DNA of 64,000 nucleotides, from positions 227,001 through 291,000 of the forward strand of contig NZ_AP024745.1 of assembly GCF_019704555.1 (NCBI RefSeq). The letters run 5' to 3'. This document shows positions 46,910 through 55,435 of the stretch, piece by piece. Position 1 is the stretch's first letter; each line of letters begins with the position of its first letter. Made by a program: the position numbers and the translations under genes. The notes under the pieces were generated by a model. It had not been told where the DNA came from, did no database searches, and saw nothing but the letters and a program-made list of their open reading frames with translations. Origin of the DNA: Actinoplanes sp. L3-i22 (lineage in GTDB: Bacteria; Actinomycetota; Actinomycetes; Mycobacteriales; Micromonosporaceae).

Positions 46910-47293
46910 TCAGTCGTCGCCGCCGTCGGGGACGAGCATGTTGAGCACCCAGCTCACGATGCCGACCAGCAGCGCGCCGAGGACCGCGGACGGCCAGAAG
47001 CTCTCGACGTGGAAGCCCAGGTCGATCCGCCCGGCGATCCAGCTGGTCAGCATGAACAGCAGGCCGTTCACGATCACCGCGATCAGGCCGAGCGTGAAGA
47101 CGTAGAGACCGCAGCCGATCGTCTTGATGATCGGCCGGAGAACCGCGTTCACCAGACCGAAGATCGCCGCGACCGCGAGAAGCGTGCCGGCCTTGGCGGC
47201 CGCGCTGCCCGCGGTGAGATCGATCCCGTCGATGACCAGGGTCGCGATCCACAGCGAGACCGCCGTGATCACGAGCCGGATGATGATGCCCAT
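46910..47293 (-). CDS. Phage-holin-4-like small membrane protein (PF04020 type)
   Basis: A 127-aa membrane protein with four hydrophobic helices: IIIRLVITAVSLWIATLVID, LLAVAAIFGLVNAVLRPIIK, LYVFTLGLIAVIVNGLLFML and LGALLVGIVSWVLNMLV. This is the widespread YvlD-like family annotated as phage holin; it is chromosomal in many bacteria and no phage genes are near. The motif NAVLRPIIK is its hallmark. ATG 47293 was chosen; an upstream GTG would add six residues. Role unknown. Confidence 0.82.
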   Translation of the reverse strand: MGIIIRLVITAVSLWIATLVIDGIDLTAGSAAAKAGTLLAVAAIFGLVNAVLRPIIKTIGCGLYVFTLGLIAVIVNGLLFMLTSWIAGRIDLGFHVESFWPSAVLGALLVGIVSWVLNMLVPDGGDD

Positions 47294-47409
47294 GGCAGGG
47301 GATCGTGCCACGGCCGCGCCACTGGCGGGTACGACACTCCGCGATCTTCATCCGCGCACTCCCGGATATTCCGACATATCGAGATCTATCACTCATTTAT
47401 TGATCGTGC

Positions 47410-47507
47410 CGGCCACGCCGTGTCGGCCACGCCGTGTCGGCCACGCCGTGTCGGCCACGCCGTGTCGGCCACGCCGTGTCGGCCACGCCGTGTCGGCCAC
47501 GCCGTGT
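47410..47507. repeat. 14-bp tandem repeat, seven exact copies
   Basis: CGGCCACGCCGTGT repeats seven times without change (47410-47507), then degrades into CGTGCCGTGCCGGCTGTGTC-like sequence to about 47540. The unit contains the near-palindrome CACGCCGTG and sits between the eccE stop and the holin-like gene start, so it is in the promoter region of the latter. Confidence 0.95.
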
Positions 47508-47564
47508 CGTGCCGTGCCGGCTGTGTCGGCCGTGTCGGTGAGGCAGCGCCGATGGGGAGCTTTG

Positions 47565-49892
47565 CTATGTCGGTGTGGGGGAGCCGATCAGGATCTTCTC
47601 GATGTCGGTAGGGGAGAGCGTCGCCCAACGAACCGCCTGGTGACTGATGATGCTGACCATCCCGGGCCGCATCCGGGTGAGCAGCCGGGCGACGTCACCC
47701 AGGCTGAGCGCGGTCCCGATCAGCTCGGCATCGTCCGCCGGCATCGTCTGCAGCAGCACCAGATCCGCCCCGATCGCGGCCGCCACGTCGCCGCTTCCGA
47801 ATCGCTCCCGCAAGGTCACGGTCGCCTCCCAGGGCCCGGCGGAGCCGGCGCCTCCGTCCTGTCTGATCGCAGCCCCCGAGTCCTGCTCGCTCGCCGGGTC
47901 GGTCATCTCCGCGTCCTGCTCACCTGCCGGGTCGAGCATCCCCGCGTGCCGCTCATCCATCGGGTTGGTCGACATCGTGTCGATGCTGCTCGGCGAGCCG
48001 GTCGCGGGGCTTTGTTGCTGCACCGGGTACACCCCGGCCGCGGCGGCCGGCGGCGAATCGATGTCGAGAATGGTCAGCAGCGGCCGCAGCGGGGTACCGG
48101 CCGGCGGCTCGACCGGGTGATCGGGCGGCGCCAGGGCGATCGACCCGTCCGGAGCGGCCGCACCCCGGGCGAACGGCGCCCACGCCCGTGGACGTCGCGT
48201 GCGCACCAGCACCCGGGCACCGACGGCCAGCGACCGGAACGTCAGCAGCTGCGCACAGCGGAGATCACCGACCAGCAACATCCGGGTCGGCTCGGGCCGG
48301 AACAACCGGATGGGCAACGGCTGCCCGTGCCGGTCGCGTCCGATCACCACGCCGGCCCGGGCGGTCGGCAGCACCAGCCGCCCGAAGCGCCCGCCCACGG
48401 CCATCGGCGCGCCCCGCGAAGGCGACCGCCCCTGCCCGGTCTGCGTCCGCCCGGTCTGCGCCTGAGCCGATTGCTGCCCTGACTGCTGGGCCGACTGGTG
48501 GGCCGAGTGCGCTTGCTCTGATTGCGCCTGAGCCGACCGCGTCTTGGCCGACCGCGCTCGCCCCGGCAATGCCTGCTGGGCCTGCGCCGCCTGCCGGGCC
48601 TGCGCCGGCAACGCCTGCTGCCACAGCGACTGCGTCTGCGCGGCTGGCGGGCGTTGTTCCAGCGACCGGGTCTGTCTGGTCGACGCCTGTCGGCCCGGCG
48701 GCCGGGGAGGGCCAGGAGCGGGCTCCGGGCGAGGTGATCCCTGATGACCGGACGGCCAGCCCGGCGGAATGTGCGGCGGGCTGCCCGTCGCACCGAGCGG
48801 CAGAGTCGCGGTGAGCCCTCTCAGGTGCTCACCGTCCCGCCGACGGAGCCGGACGCGCTCGGCCGCCGCCAGCCGCTCGACGGACGTCGCCGCCTCCTCC
48901 AGGGCGCGCAGGTCCGGAGCGGCCAGCCGCACGGACAGGCCGATCAGCGGTGGCTCGGCGGACGGCGGCTCCGGGAGATCGGCGGTCAGACTCACCGTGG
49001 TCGCTGCTGCCGGAAGGTAAAGCAGCCTGGTCAGGATCTCGGCGGGCGGCTCGGCGCCGACCTCCGGCCGCGTCTGGAAGGTGATCTGAGCCGTGTCGCC
49101 GGCCCGCAACGCCGTCCACTCCTCACGGACTCCGGCGGCCGGATCGGCGTACGTCAGCTCGGTTATCAAACGAATCGCCGCAGCCTTGCCCACCGGCCGC
49201 GCCGTCAGGCGCTTGGCCAGTTTGCGTGCCAGGCCGGTCAGCGTCCGCCGCAGCTCGGCGTCGGACCAGCCCTCGTCGCGTTGCACCCGGATCGCCAGGA
49301 CCGCGCGGCAGTGCCCGAGAGCCCGGCCCGCGGTGAGCGCCCGATAGGAGATCGCGATCGGCCCGGCCCCGGCGGCGGGCGCGGGCGCGCCGCTGAGCAG
49401 GAGCTGGACCCGGCAGGACGGCCGCTCCCGGCCGTCGGCGGTCAGCAGCTCCCACGGCGCGGCGAGCTCGGGCGAGCCGTCGGCCAGCAGGTCGGCCGGA
49501 TCGCCCAGCTCGAGCAGCATGGTGAGGCCGAAGTCGTCGGCGAGCACCGCGACCGGCCCGCCCGGAAGGTCGGCCGACGTCACCCGGGTGCCCGGGGCGG
49601 CCAGCTCCAGGACCGTGGTGGCGGTCCGCCGGCGGGCGCCGAACCGCAGGCCCGCGGCGAGCCACTCGAAGGCCCAGCGCTCGCGCACGCGCAGCCAGAT
49701 CAGGGCGAGCAGGAGCACGGCGCAGATCACCGCGAGGAGCAGCGCCGGCCTGCCGAGAACCGCGCCGACCAGGAGAAGAACGGCTGCCGCCTGGGTGGCG
49801 ACCACCTGGTGGAGACGGACGCCGCGGGCCTTCGCCGCGCGGGCGGCCGGCGCCGAGGTGGCTCGCCGCGGCGTGGCCAGATCCGTCGCCAT
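47565..49892 (-). CDS. eccE: Type VII secretion protein EccE, enlarged
   Basis: A 775-aa protein. Two N-terminal helices (VVATQAAAVLLLVGAVLGR and LLLAVICAVLLLALIWLRV, residues 30-67) anchor it, then comes the EccE core (residues about 80-390) seen in ESX membrane complexes. The middle (about 390-500) is a Gln/Ala/Ser-rich low-complexity insert (QAQSEQAHSAHQSAQQSGQQ), and the C-terminal part (about 500-775) has a beta-rich region and acidic linker before a final domain. Typical EccE is near 400-500 aa, so this is long. ATG 49892 precedes the membrane segment. Other ecc genes and mycP are not in the window. Confidence 0.75.
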   Translation of the reverse strand: MATDLATPRRATSAPAARAAKARGVRLHQVVATQAAAVLLLVGAVLGRPALLLAVICAVLLLALIWLRVRERWAFEWLAAGLRFGARRRTATTVLELAAPGTRVTSADLPGGPVAVLADDFGLTMLLELGDPADLLADGSPELAAPWELLTADGRERPSCRVQLLLSGAPAPAAGAGPIAISYRALTAGRALGHCRAVLAIRVQRDEGWSDAELRRTLTGLARKLAKRLTARPVGKAAAIRLITELTYADPAAGVREEWTALRAGDTAQITFQTRPEVGAEPPAEILTRLLYLPAAATTVSLTADLPEPPSAEPPLIGLSVRLAAPDLRALEEAATSVERLAAAERVRLRRRDGEHLRGLTATLPLGATGSPPHIPPGWPSGHQGSPRPEPAPGPPRPPGRQASTRQTRSLEQRPPAAQTQSLWQQALPAQARQAAQAQQALPGRARSAKTRSAQAQSEQAHSAHQSAQQSGQQSAQAQTGRTQTGQGRSPSRGAPMAVGGRFGRLVLPTARAGVVIGRDRHGQPLPIRLFRPEPTRMLLVGDLRCAQLLTFRSLAVGARVLVRTRRPRAWAPFARGAAAPDGSIALAPPDHPVEPPAGTPLRPLLTILDIDSPPAAAAGVYPVQQQSPATGSPSSIDTMSTNPMDERHAGMLDPAGEQDAEMTDPASEQDSGAAIRQDGGAGSAGPWEATVTLRERFGSGDVAAAIGADLVLLQTMPADDAELIGTALSLGDVARLLTRMRPGMVSIISHQAVRWATLSPTDIEKILIGSPTPT

Positions 49893-49971
49893 GCGCACCC
49901 CCAAGATCGTGATGGGCGTCGATCTCCCTGCGCGGCACATGGTAGGGCGAAATCCGAATCGGCCGTGTCCG

Positions 49972-49997
49972 TTGTCCACAGGTCCGAGTTATCCACA
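49972..49997. promoter_or_regulatory. Two DnaA boxes between eccE and the WXG100 genes
   Basis: TTGTCCACA (49972-49980) and TTATCCACA (49989-49997) are both standard DnaA-box sequences, same strand, 17 bp apart. The first is the form preferred in GC-rich actinobacteria. They lie in the divergent promoter region of eccE and the esx genes. With no dnaA, dnaN or AT-rich cluster near, this is not oriC; DnaA-dependent regulation or titration is possible. Confidence 0.5.
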
Positions 49998-50175
49998 GGC
50001 CTGGATTCGGGGGTTTCGCCGCCGCCCGCTCATCGCCTAGCGTCGAGGCCCAAGACGTGACCAGGCGATCACACTGAGACTCGATCCCAGGTCGCGACCC
50101 GCAATACGATGACCCGCATCGATGTGTGGGTGATCGTCATGTCCGTCCACAGCAGAGAACGGGGTGATCTCGGAA

Positions 50176-50493
50176 ATGGCCTACACCCAGGCGCAATCCA
50201 CGGTGATGGCGAGCACCGCGGCCAAATTCGATCAGGTCAACGGCGCGCTGCAGCAGATGCTGAGCTTGCTGATGACCGAGCTGTCCGGGCTGAACAGCTC
50301 GTGGAAAGGGCTCGGCGCGACCGCGTTCGAGCAGGTCAAGACGCAATATGCGGCGGATCTCCAGCGCCTCAACAACGCGCTCGCCGAGACCGCCGAGTCG
50401 ATCCGGGCCGCCGGCGTCGGCTACCAGTCCACCGATTCCGAGGCCGCGAGTCGTGTCGCCCGCACCGGCGGCACGTTCACGCTGCCGCTCTGA
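50176..50493 (+). CDS. WXG100-family protein (ESX substrate) 1
   Basis: A 105-aa helical-hairpin protein. W43-K-G45 in LNSSWKGLGATAFEQV is the WXG turn, with helices TVMASTAAKFDQVNGALQQM before it and AADLQRLNNALAETAESIRA after. Family members leave the cell through type VII secretion as heterodimers. I chose ATG 50176 because GGGGTGATC (50161-50169) is a strong match to the 16S end at good distance; GTG 50164 is inside that site. The partner gene begins 20 bp downstream. No C-terminal YxxxD/E motif is obvious. Confidence 0.85.
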   Translation: MAYTQAQSTVMASTAAKFDQVNGALQQMLSLLMTELSGLNSSWKGLGATAFEQVKTQYAADLQRLNNALAETAESIRAAGVGYQSTDSEAASRVARTGGTFTLPL

Positions 50494-50513
50494 CTTTCTC
50501 CAGGAGGATCCTC

Positions 50514-50807
50514 GTGAACGACGGAGTTCTGCTCGTCAACTTCAGCGCCCTGCGACAGGCCGGCACCGACATCGACAAGGCGCTCGCCACCCTGCGGACC
50601 CAGCTCGACCAGCTCGAACGCGATGCCGCACCGCTCGTGGAGAGCTGGGCCGGCGAGGCCCGTGAGGCGTACGCGCAGCGGCAGACCACCTGGCGGGCCG
50701 CCTCGGCCGACCTGGAGGGCATCCTTCGCCAGATCAAACTCGCGGTGGACGAGTCGGCCGCTGACTACGTGGCGACCGAACGGGCCGCGACACAACGGTT
50801 CCAGTGA
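50514..50807 (+). CDS. WXG100-family protein (ESX substrate) 2
   Basis: A 97-aa helical protein with W45-A-G47 in LVESWAGEAREAYAQRQ. The C-terminal sequence YVATERAATQRF follows a helix; the YxxxE pattern (YVATE) near residue 87 resembles the type VII export signal YxxxD/E. CAGGAGGA lies six bases before GTG 50514. It probably forms the heterodimer with the preceding protein. Confidence 0.87.
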   Translation: MNDGVLLVNFSALRQAGTDIDKALATLRTQLDQLERDAAPLVESWAGEAREAYAQRQTTWRAASADLEGILRQIKLAVDESAADYVATERAATQRFQ

Positions 50808-51014
50808 CGACGGGGCCTACCCGTTCGGGCGTTCCTATTGGTCCGTTCCGGGCGGGTTGAGGTCGCCCGTTCGCGTACTGGCCCGGGCGGTTGACACGGC
50901 TACCATCGGTTGTTGGATCATTGCGCCGGGCGATTGGAGCGCGCGTACCGGCTCGGCGCGACCGTGTACCGGGCATGCCGGGATACAACTCGGTCAACAG
51001 CGCACTGCCGCCCA

Positions 51015-51042
51015 TTGTCATTGCGGTCTGGCCTTGTAGGTT
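51015..51042 (+). promoter_or_regulatory. Candidate promoter of the SseB-like gene
   Basis: TTGTCA (51015-51020) and TAGGTT (51037-51042) are 16 bases apart and would place a start near 51049, 40 bases before GTG 51088. The adjacent GGTTATAC adds A/T. A sigma-70-like assignment by eye only. Confidence 0.3.
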
Positions 51043-51087
51043 ATACGCGTCGAGATGGCTCAGTCGTACGCGTGGGGAGAGGTGGAC

Positions 51088-54000
51088 GTGTCCGAGTGGG
51101 AGCCGGTTACGGACCCTGAGGTCGCGATGCGCGACGCGTTGCGCACCGACGACCAGGAGTCCTATTTCCGCATCCTCGCCGGTGTCGACCTCCTGCTGCC
51201 GGTTTCGGCCGATGCGCTGGCCGGTCTGGCACCGCTGGGCTGGGGCACCTGGAGCACCGGTGGGCGCACGCATGTGCTCGCGTTCACCTCCCAGGAGGCA
51301 TTGCGCTCCTGTCTTTCCGACTACACCGGCTCGTCGCGCCGGGTTCCGTATGCGGAGCTCGCCAACACCTGGCCGAACCTGGAGTGGTGGCTGGCGGTCA
51401 ACCCCGGCCTGCCGATCGAGGGGTACCTGCCGGCCTGGTTCGTCGCCCAGTTGGCGCGCGGCGACCTGCGACTTCCGACCCGTGGTCCGGGTCGTGAGGT
51501 GCACGGCACCTCCAAGATCCAGGAGATCGGTGCGGCGGCGCTCGCCGCCAAGCGGGCCGGTGACGGCCCCGGCGGCCCGACCTATGACGCTTCGGCCCCG
51601 GCGGCCGCGGCTGCCTACCCCGCGGGTGCGCCCGGTGGCCCGGGTGCGCTCGGGTCCGGTCCGGGTGGTCCCGGTGGCGGGCCGCGCGTGCCGCAGCCGG
51701 GCGTCCCTCAACCGGGTGGTGTTCAGCCCGGCTCGAGCCCGGCCGGTCTCCCGCGGCGTGGCATGCAGCAGCCCGGTCCGGCCCAGCCGGTTCCGGCCGC
51801 CGCGCAGTTCGGCGCGGGGGGCGCTTCCGGCGCCTCTCAGTTCGGTCCGGCCGCCGCATCCGGTTCATCCCAGTTCGGTCCGGGCGGATCGCCGTTCGGT
51901 CCGGGCAGTTCCCCCTCCTCGCCGAGCGGCGGCCCGTCCTCGCCCGGTGGTGGCCTGTCCTCGCCCGGTGGTGGCCTGTCCTCGCCGGGTGCTCAGCCGG
52001 GCGGCCTCGCCGGGAGCAATCCTGGTGGCCTTCCGGTCCGACCGGCCGGCCTGCCGACCCGCCAGACCACGCCGTCCGGGCTGCCGGTGCGGACCCCGGC
52101 CGCGGCCGACCCGGCCGGTCAACCGGGCGCGAACGCGCCGGGTGCCGCCGGTATGCCGGCTCCGGGCGCTCCCGCACCCGGTCGTCCGGGGGCGGAGCAG
52201 GTTCCGGCGGCCTATCAGGCGCCGACCATCCCGCGCGACTTCCCGGGCACGCCCGGCGCCCCGGCCGCTTCGCCGTCGTCCTCGGGGCTGCCCACGCGCA
52301 GCGCGGGGTCCAGCGGCATGGCGACCCCCGGCTGGAACTCGGACGCGGTGCCCTTCGGGCCGGAGAACGACCCTCGCGGGCCGCTCCAGGACCTGAGCGC
52401 GCCGCTCCCGGTGCGTACCCCGATGGCGAACACGCCGCCGATCCCCGAGCACGTCAAGCCGTATGACCCGGCCGAGGCCCAGGTCGACCCGAGCTGGGCG
52501 GCGATCGGCAGCGGCCGTGGTCCGAACATCGGCGCACCGGGCGGTGGTCCCGCGGCACTCAGCGCTCCGACGAATTCTCCGGCGAACCCGGGGGCTCCTG
52601 CCGGTTTCGGGGCTCCCAGCGGCCCGGGGTCTCAAGCGAGCGCCGGCCTGGGGTCTCCGGGGAACGCCGGCCTGGGGTCTCCGGCGAGTGCCGGCCTGGG
52701 CGCCCCGGCGAGTGCCAACCCGGCGATCAACCCGCCGCCCGTTCGTGGCGGCACCGACCTGCCGCGACGTCAGCCCGGCCAGGCCGCCGGCCCGAGCCAG
52801 ACGACGTCGTTCTCCGGGTTCACCAACTCCCGGACCATGCCGGGTTCCACCCCGGCGCCGAGCTTCCCGCAGGGCCCCGCGTCGCCGCAGGCCGCGGCCG
52901 CGCAGAGCACTCCGGCCTCGGGCATTCCGGCCTCGGGCGCTCCGGCCTCGGGCGCTCCGGCTCCGGGTGCAGCGGCTCCGGCCGCGCCGGCTTCGTCCGG
53001 TGGCCCGGCCAACGGGCTGCCCCGCCGTCAGGTGACCCCGCCCTCGGAGCGGCCGTCCTCGATGGCGGCCGCGGCGCAGGCGCTCACCGGTGGGCACACC
53101 CCGGCTCCGGATCCGAGCCTTGCCCAGCGCGACCCGTCGGCCGACCGGTTCGGCCCGTCCGGGCCGCCTCCGGCGCTGCCGCGCTCCGACTTCGGCCCGG
53201 CCGGGGCTGACCGGTCGGCTCCGCCCGCATCGGGTGGCCGTCCCGGCCTGCTCCCGCCGGTCATTCCGGGCGCTCCCGGCGCTGATCGGGGCCCGGGATA
53301 CGGCGCGCTCGGCGGCCCGACACCCGGCGCTCCGGCGTCCGGCGCGCCCGCCTCGCCGGGCTATGGCCAGGGCTCCGTCGCGCCCGGCTCGCCGGGTTAC
53401 GGCCCGGGCTCCGGCGCGCCCGCTTACGGCGGCCCGGCCTCGGCATCCGGTTTCGGCCCCGGTTCGGGTCCCGCCGCGTCCGGTTTCGGCCCGGCGGGCA
53501 ACCCCGGGACGGGCGCCTCGTCCGGCTATCCCGGTTCGCCGAGCAGTTTCGGCCACTCGCCGGAGGGCCGTCCGGTCTCGGCACCGACCGGCCTGGGTCG
53601 CCCGGTCTCCGGAGCCGCTGCTCCCGGCAGCCCGATCTCGGGCGCGGGCGCTCCGGGCATCCCCACTTCCGGGGCAGCCGCCCCGGGCAGCGGCGCTCCC
53701 GGCAGCCCGGCTTCGCCCTATGCCGCTTCTGGCAGCCCCGCCTCGGCCTACGCGGCTCCGGGCAGCCCGGCCTCGGGGTATGCCGCTCCCGGCAGCCCGG
53801 CGTCCGGCTACGGCTCGCCCGCGGGTACGACCGACGCCTACGGTCCGGGCGGCGCGCCGTCCGCGTACGCTCCGGCCTCCTCCTACAGCGCCCCCGCCGT
53901 GCCCGCGCCCGGTCCCGCCTTCGGCATGCCGCCGCAGGGCAGCCCGGCCTCGGCGTATGCGAACCAGGCGCATGTGACGCAGATCATCCAGCTGCCGTCG

Positions 54001-55053
54001 GCCGGCTCGACCACGCCGACGTCCGGTTCGTCCGGGCTGGGGGTCGCCGGCTCCTCGACCGGCGGTGGCCAGGATCAGGGCGGTCACGAGAACTTCCTGC
54101 CGGCCAACGAGGCCGAGCGCGAGTTGCAGGACGCCGCCGACGCCGGGAACACCGACGTCTTCCTCTCCACGCTGCTCCTGGCGAACGTGCTGGTCCCCGT
54201 GGCCCACCACTCGCGGCCGGGCAGCGCGCCGGGCGAGTCCGGCTTCGCCTTCCAGCCGGAAGAGGTCGAGGGTGAGAAGTTCCTGATCGTCTTCACCAGC
54301 AAGGACCGGCTCTCCGAGCACTACGGCGAGCCGACCCGCACGGTGGGCGTCCGGTTCTACGAGCTGATCCGCAACTGGCCCGACCCGCACTGGTCGTTCG
54401 CGGTCAACCCGGGCACCCCGGTCGGCGCGAAGTACCCGGGGACCCAGATCATCGCCCTGGCGAACTGGGCCACCGAGGCCGGTCTCGGCGCGGACCCGAT
54501 CGAGGGCCCGACCGCCGAGGAAGCGGCCGCGGTCGTCCCGGCTCCGGAGCCGGTCAACGACGAGGCGCAGCACGCCACGGTGATGCAGAAGACGATCGCC
54601 GCCGACCAGGTCGACTACTACCTGGACCGGGGCTACGACCGGGTGGCCGGGTTCGTGCACCGGGCGTCCGAGGTCGAGCACCTGCGGACGCCGTCGGAGC
54701 TGTTCGGCGCGCTCGGGCTCAGCTACGACAGCGCGCCGTTCCAGCAGGACGCCAAGGAGGCGTTCGTGCTGCGCTGGCCGGCGTTCCGGCCCAGTCTCTA
54801 TCGGATCCCGTACGGCGGGCAGAACGAGCAGGCGCTGCGCGCGATGGACGGCTGGGTGATCGAGCGTCCGCCGTTCCGCGGCAACGGCTTCGCCCCGGGC
54901 GAGGGTCGCGACGTCATCGCCGAGTTCAAGGTGGACAGTGTGCGGCTGCCGCACGGTGCGCAGCTGTGGCGCGTCGACGCGGACGCCAACGAGCGCATGG
55001 TGGCGATCTTCGACGCGGACGGGCCGCTCTGGCGCCGGGTGGGTGAGCAGTGA
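51088..55053 (+). CDS. Giant SseB-family protein with disordered Pro/Gly/Ala/Ser core
   Basis: A 1321-aa protein. The N-terminal domain (about 1-150: PEVAMRDALRTDDQESYFRI, LPYAELANTWPNLEWWLAVN-like) and a second one (about 995-1140: AERELQDAADAGNTDVFLST, SFAVNPGTPVGAKYPGTQII) are SseB-type folds. A third C-terminal part follows (to 1321; VDYYLDRGYDRVAGFVHRAS and FRPSLYRIPYGGQNEQALRA). Between them lie over 800 residues of GSPASG/APASG-type repeats, surely disordered. GTG 51088 has GGGGAGAGG five bases before it and is preferred over ATG 51055. SseB domains are known from type III chaperone-like and enhanced-serine-sensitivity proteins; here the WXG100 and eccE neighbours suggest an ESX role. 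A small gene overlaps its stop. Confidence 0.72.
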   Translation: MSEWEPVTDPEVAMRDALRTDDQESYFRILAGVDLLLPVSADALAGLAPLGWGTWSTGGRTHVLAFTSQEALRSCLSDYTGSSRRVPYAELANTWPNLEWWLAVNPGLPIEGYLPAWFVAQLARGDLRLPTRGPGREVHGTSKIQEIGAAALAAKRAGDGPGGPTYDASAPAAAAAYPAGAPGGPGALGSGPGGPGGGPRVPQPGVPQPGGVQPGSSPAGLPRRGMQQPGPAQPVPAAAQFGAGGASGASQFGPAAASGSSQFGPGGSPFGPGSSPSSPSGGPSSPGGGLSSPGGGLSSPGAQPGGLAGSNPGGLPVRPAGLPTRQTTPSGLPVRTPAAADPAGQPGANAPGAAGMPAPGAPAPGRPGAEQVPAAYQAPTIPRDFPGTPGAPAASPSSSGLPTRSAGSSGMATPGWNSDAVPFGPENDPRGPLQDLSAPLPVRTPMANTPPIPEHVKPYDPAEAQVDPSWAAIGSGRGPNIGAPGGGPAALSAPTNSPANPGAPAGFGAPSGPGSQASAGLGSPGNAGLGSPASAGLGAPASANPAINPPPVRGGTDLPRRQPGQAAGPSQTTSFSGFTNSRTMPGSTPAPSFPQGPASPQAAAAQSTPASGIPASGAPASGAPAPGAAAPAAPASSGGPANGLPRRQVTPPSERPSSMAAAAQALTGGHTPAPDPSLAQRDPSADRFGPSGPPPALPRSDFGPAGADRSAPPASGGRPGLLPPVIPGAPGADRGPGYGALGGPTPGAPASGAPASPGYGQGSVAPGSPGYGPGSGAPAYGGPASASGFGPGSGPAASGFGPAGNPGTGASSGYPGSPSSFGHSPEGRPVSAPTGLGRPVSGAAAPGSPISGAGAPGIPTSGAAAPGSGAPGSPASPYAASGSPASAYAAPGSPASGYAAPGSPASGYGSPAGTTDAYGPGGAPSAYAPASSYSAPAVPAPGPAFGMPPQGSPASAYANQAHVTQIIQLPSAGSTTPTSGSSGLGVAGSSTGGGQDQGGHENFLPANEAERELQDAADAGNTDVFLSTLLLANVLVPVAHHSRPGSAPGESGFAFQPEEVEGEKFLIVFTSKDRLSEHYGEPTRTVGVRFYELIRNWPDPHWSFAVNPGTPVGAKYPGTQIIALANWATEAGLGADPIEGPTAEEAAAVVPAPEPVNDEAQHATVMQKTIAADQVDYYLDRGYDRVAGFVHRASEVEHLRTPSELFGALGLSYDSAPFQQDAKEAFVLRWPAFRPSLYRIPYGGQNEQALRAMDGWVIERPPFRGNGFAPGEGRDVIAEFKVDSVRLPHGAQLWRVDADANERMVAIFDADGPLWRRVGEQ

Positions 55054-55415
55054 TGCGCGACGGTTACGTGGTGACCTGGCAGGGCCAGGAGTACGACGCG
55101 GTGCCGGACGGCGACAAGGTGCGGATCTACGGGTCCGCGCCGGCCGAGGGCTTCACCGAGGTGAAGGCCGGCCGCTACGTGCGGGTCCTGGAGCCGGACG
55201 AGTTCGACGAGGTCGCGTACGTCCGGACGATGTGCACCTGGCGGGGCGAGCCGTTCATCGTGCTCGCCGAGGCGGACACCTGGCTGCGGCTGGAGTACAC
55301 CGGTGGCCGTGCCCCGGTGGCCCGCCAGCTCGGCTTGGAGGAGTTCGACTACGGCGTGTACCAGGGCTGGGCCCCGGCAAGCGAGATCCGCGACCTGTAC
55401 GAGCACCGCGTCTGA
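55053..55415 (+). CDS. Conserved hypothetical protein linked to the SseB-like gene
   Basis: A 120-aa protein starting MRDGYVVTWQGQEYDAVPDG, rich in beta-strand-forming residues, with MCTWRGEPFIVLAEADTWLR and DYGVYQGWAPASEI; no membrane or catalytic motif. ATG 55053 overlaps the stop of the SseB-like gene by one base (GTG 55050 overlaps by four), so it is cotranslated with it. It may be a dedicated partner or immunity-like protein, but there is no direct evidence. Confidence 0.6.
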   Translation: MRDGYVVTWQGQEYDAVPDGDKVRIYGSAPAEGFTEVKAGRYVRVLEPDEFDEVAYVRTMCTWRGEPFIVLAEADTWLRLEYTGGRAPVARQLGLEEFDYGVYQGWAPASEIRDLYEHRV

Positions 55416-55435
55416 CCCAAAGCACGACAGCGGGG

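Noticed and set aside
46910..47293. Prophage holin
   Set aside because: The family is widespread on chromosomes, and no phage structural, lysis or integrase genes are present.
49972..49997. Replication origin
   Set aside because: Only two DnaA boxes, no AT-rich unwinding region and no dnaA, dnaN, gyr or rpmH genes nearby.
51865..54954. 1029-codon minus-strand open frame antisense to the SseB-like gene
   Set aside because: It mirrors GC-rich third-position bias of the disordered core; Arg/Gly-rich nonsense sequence with no domain.
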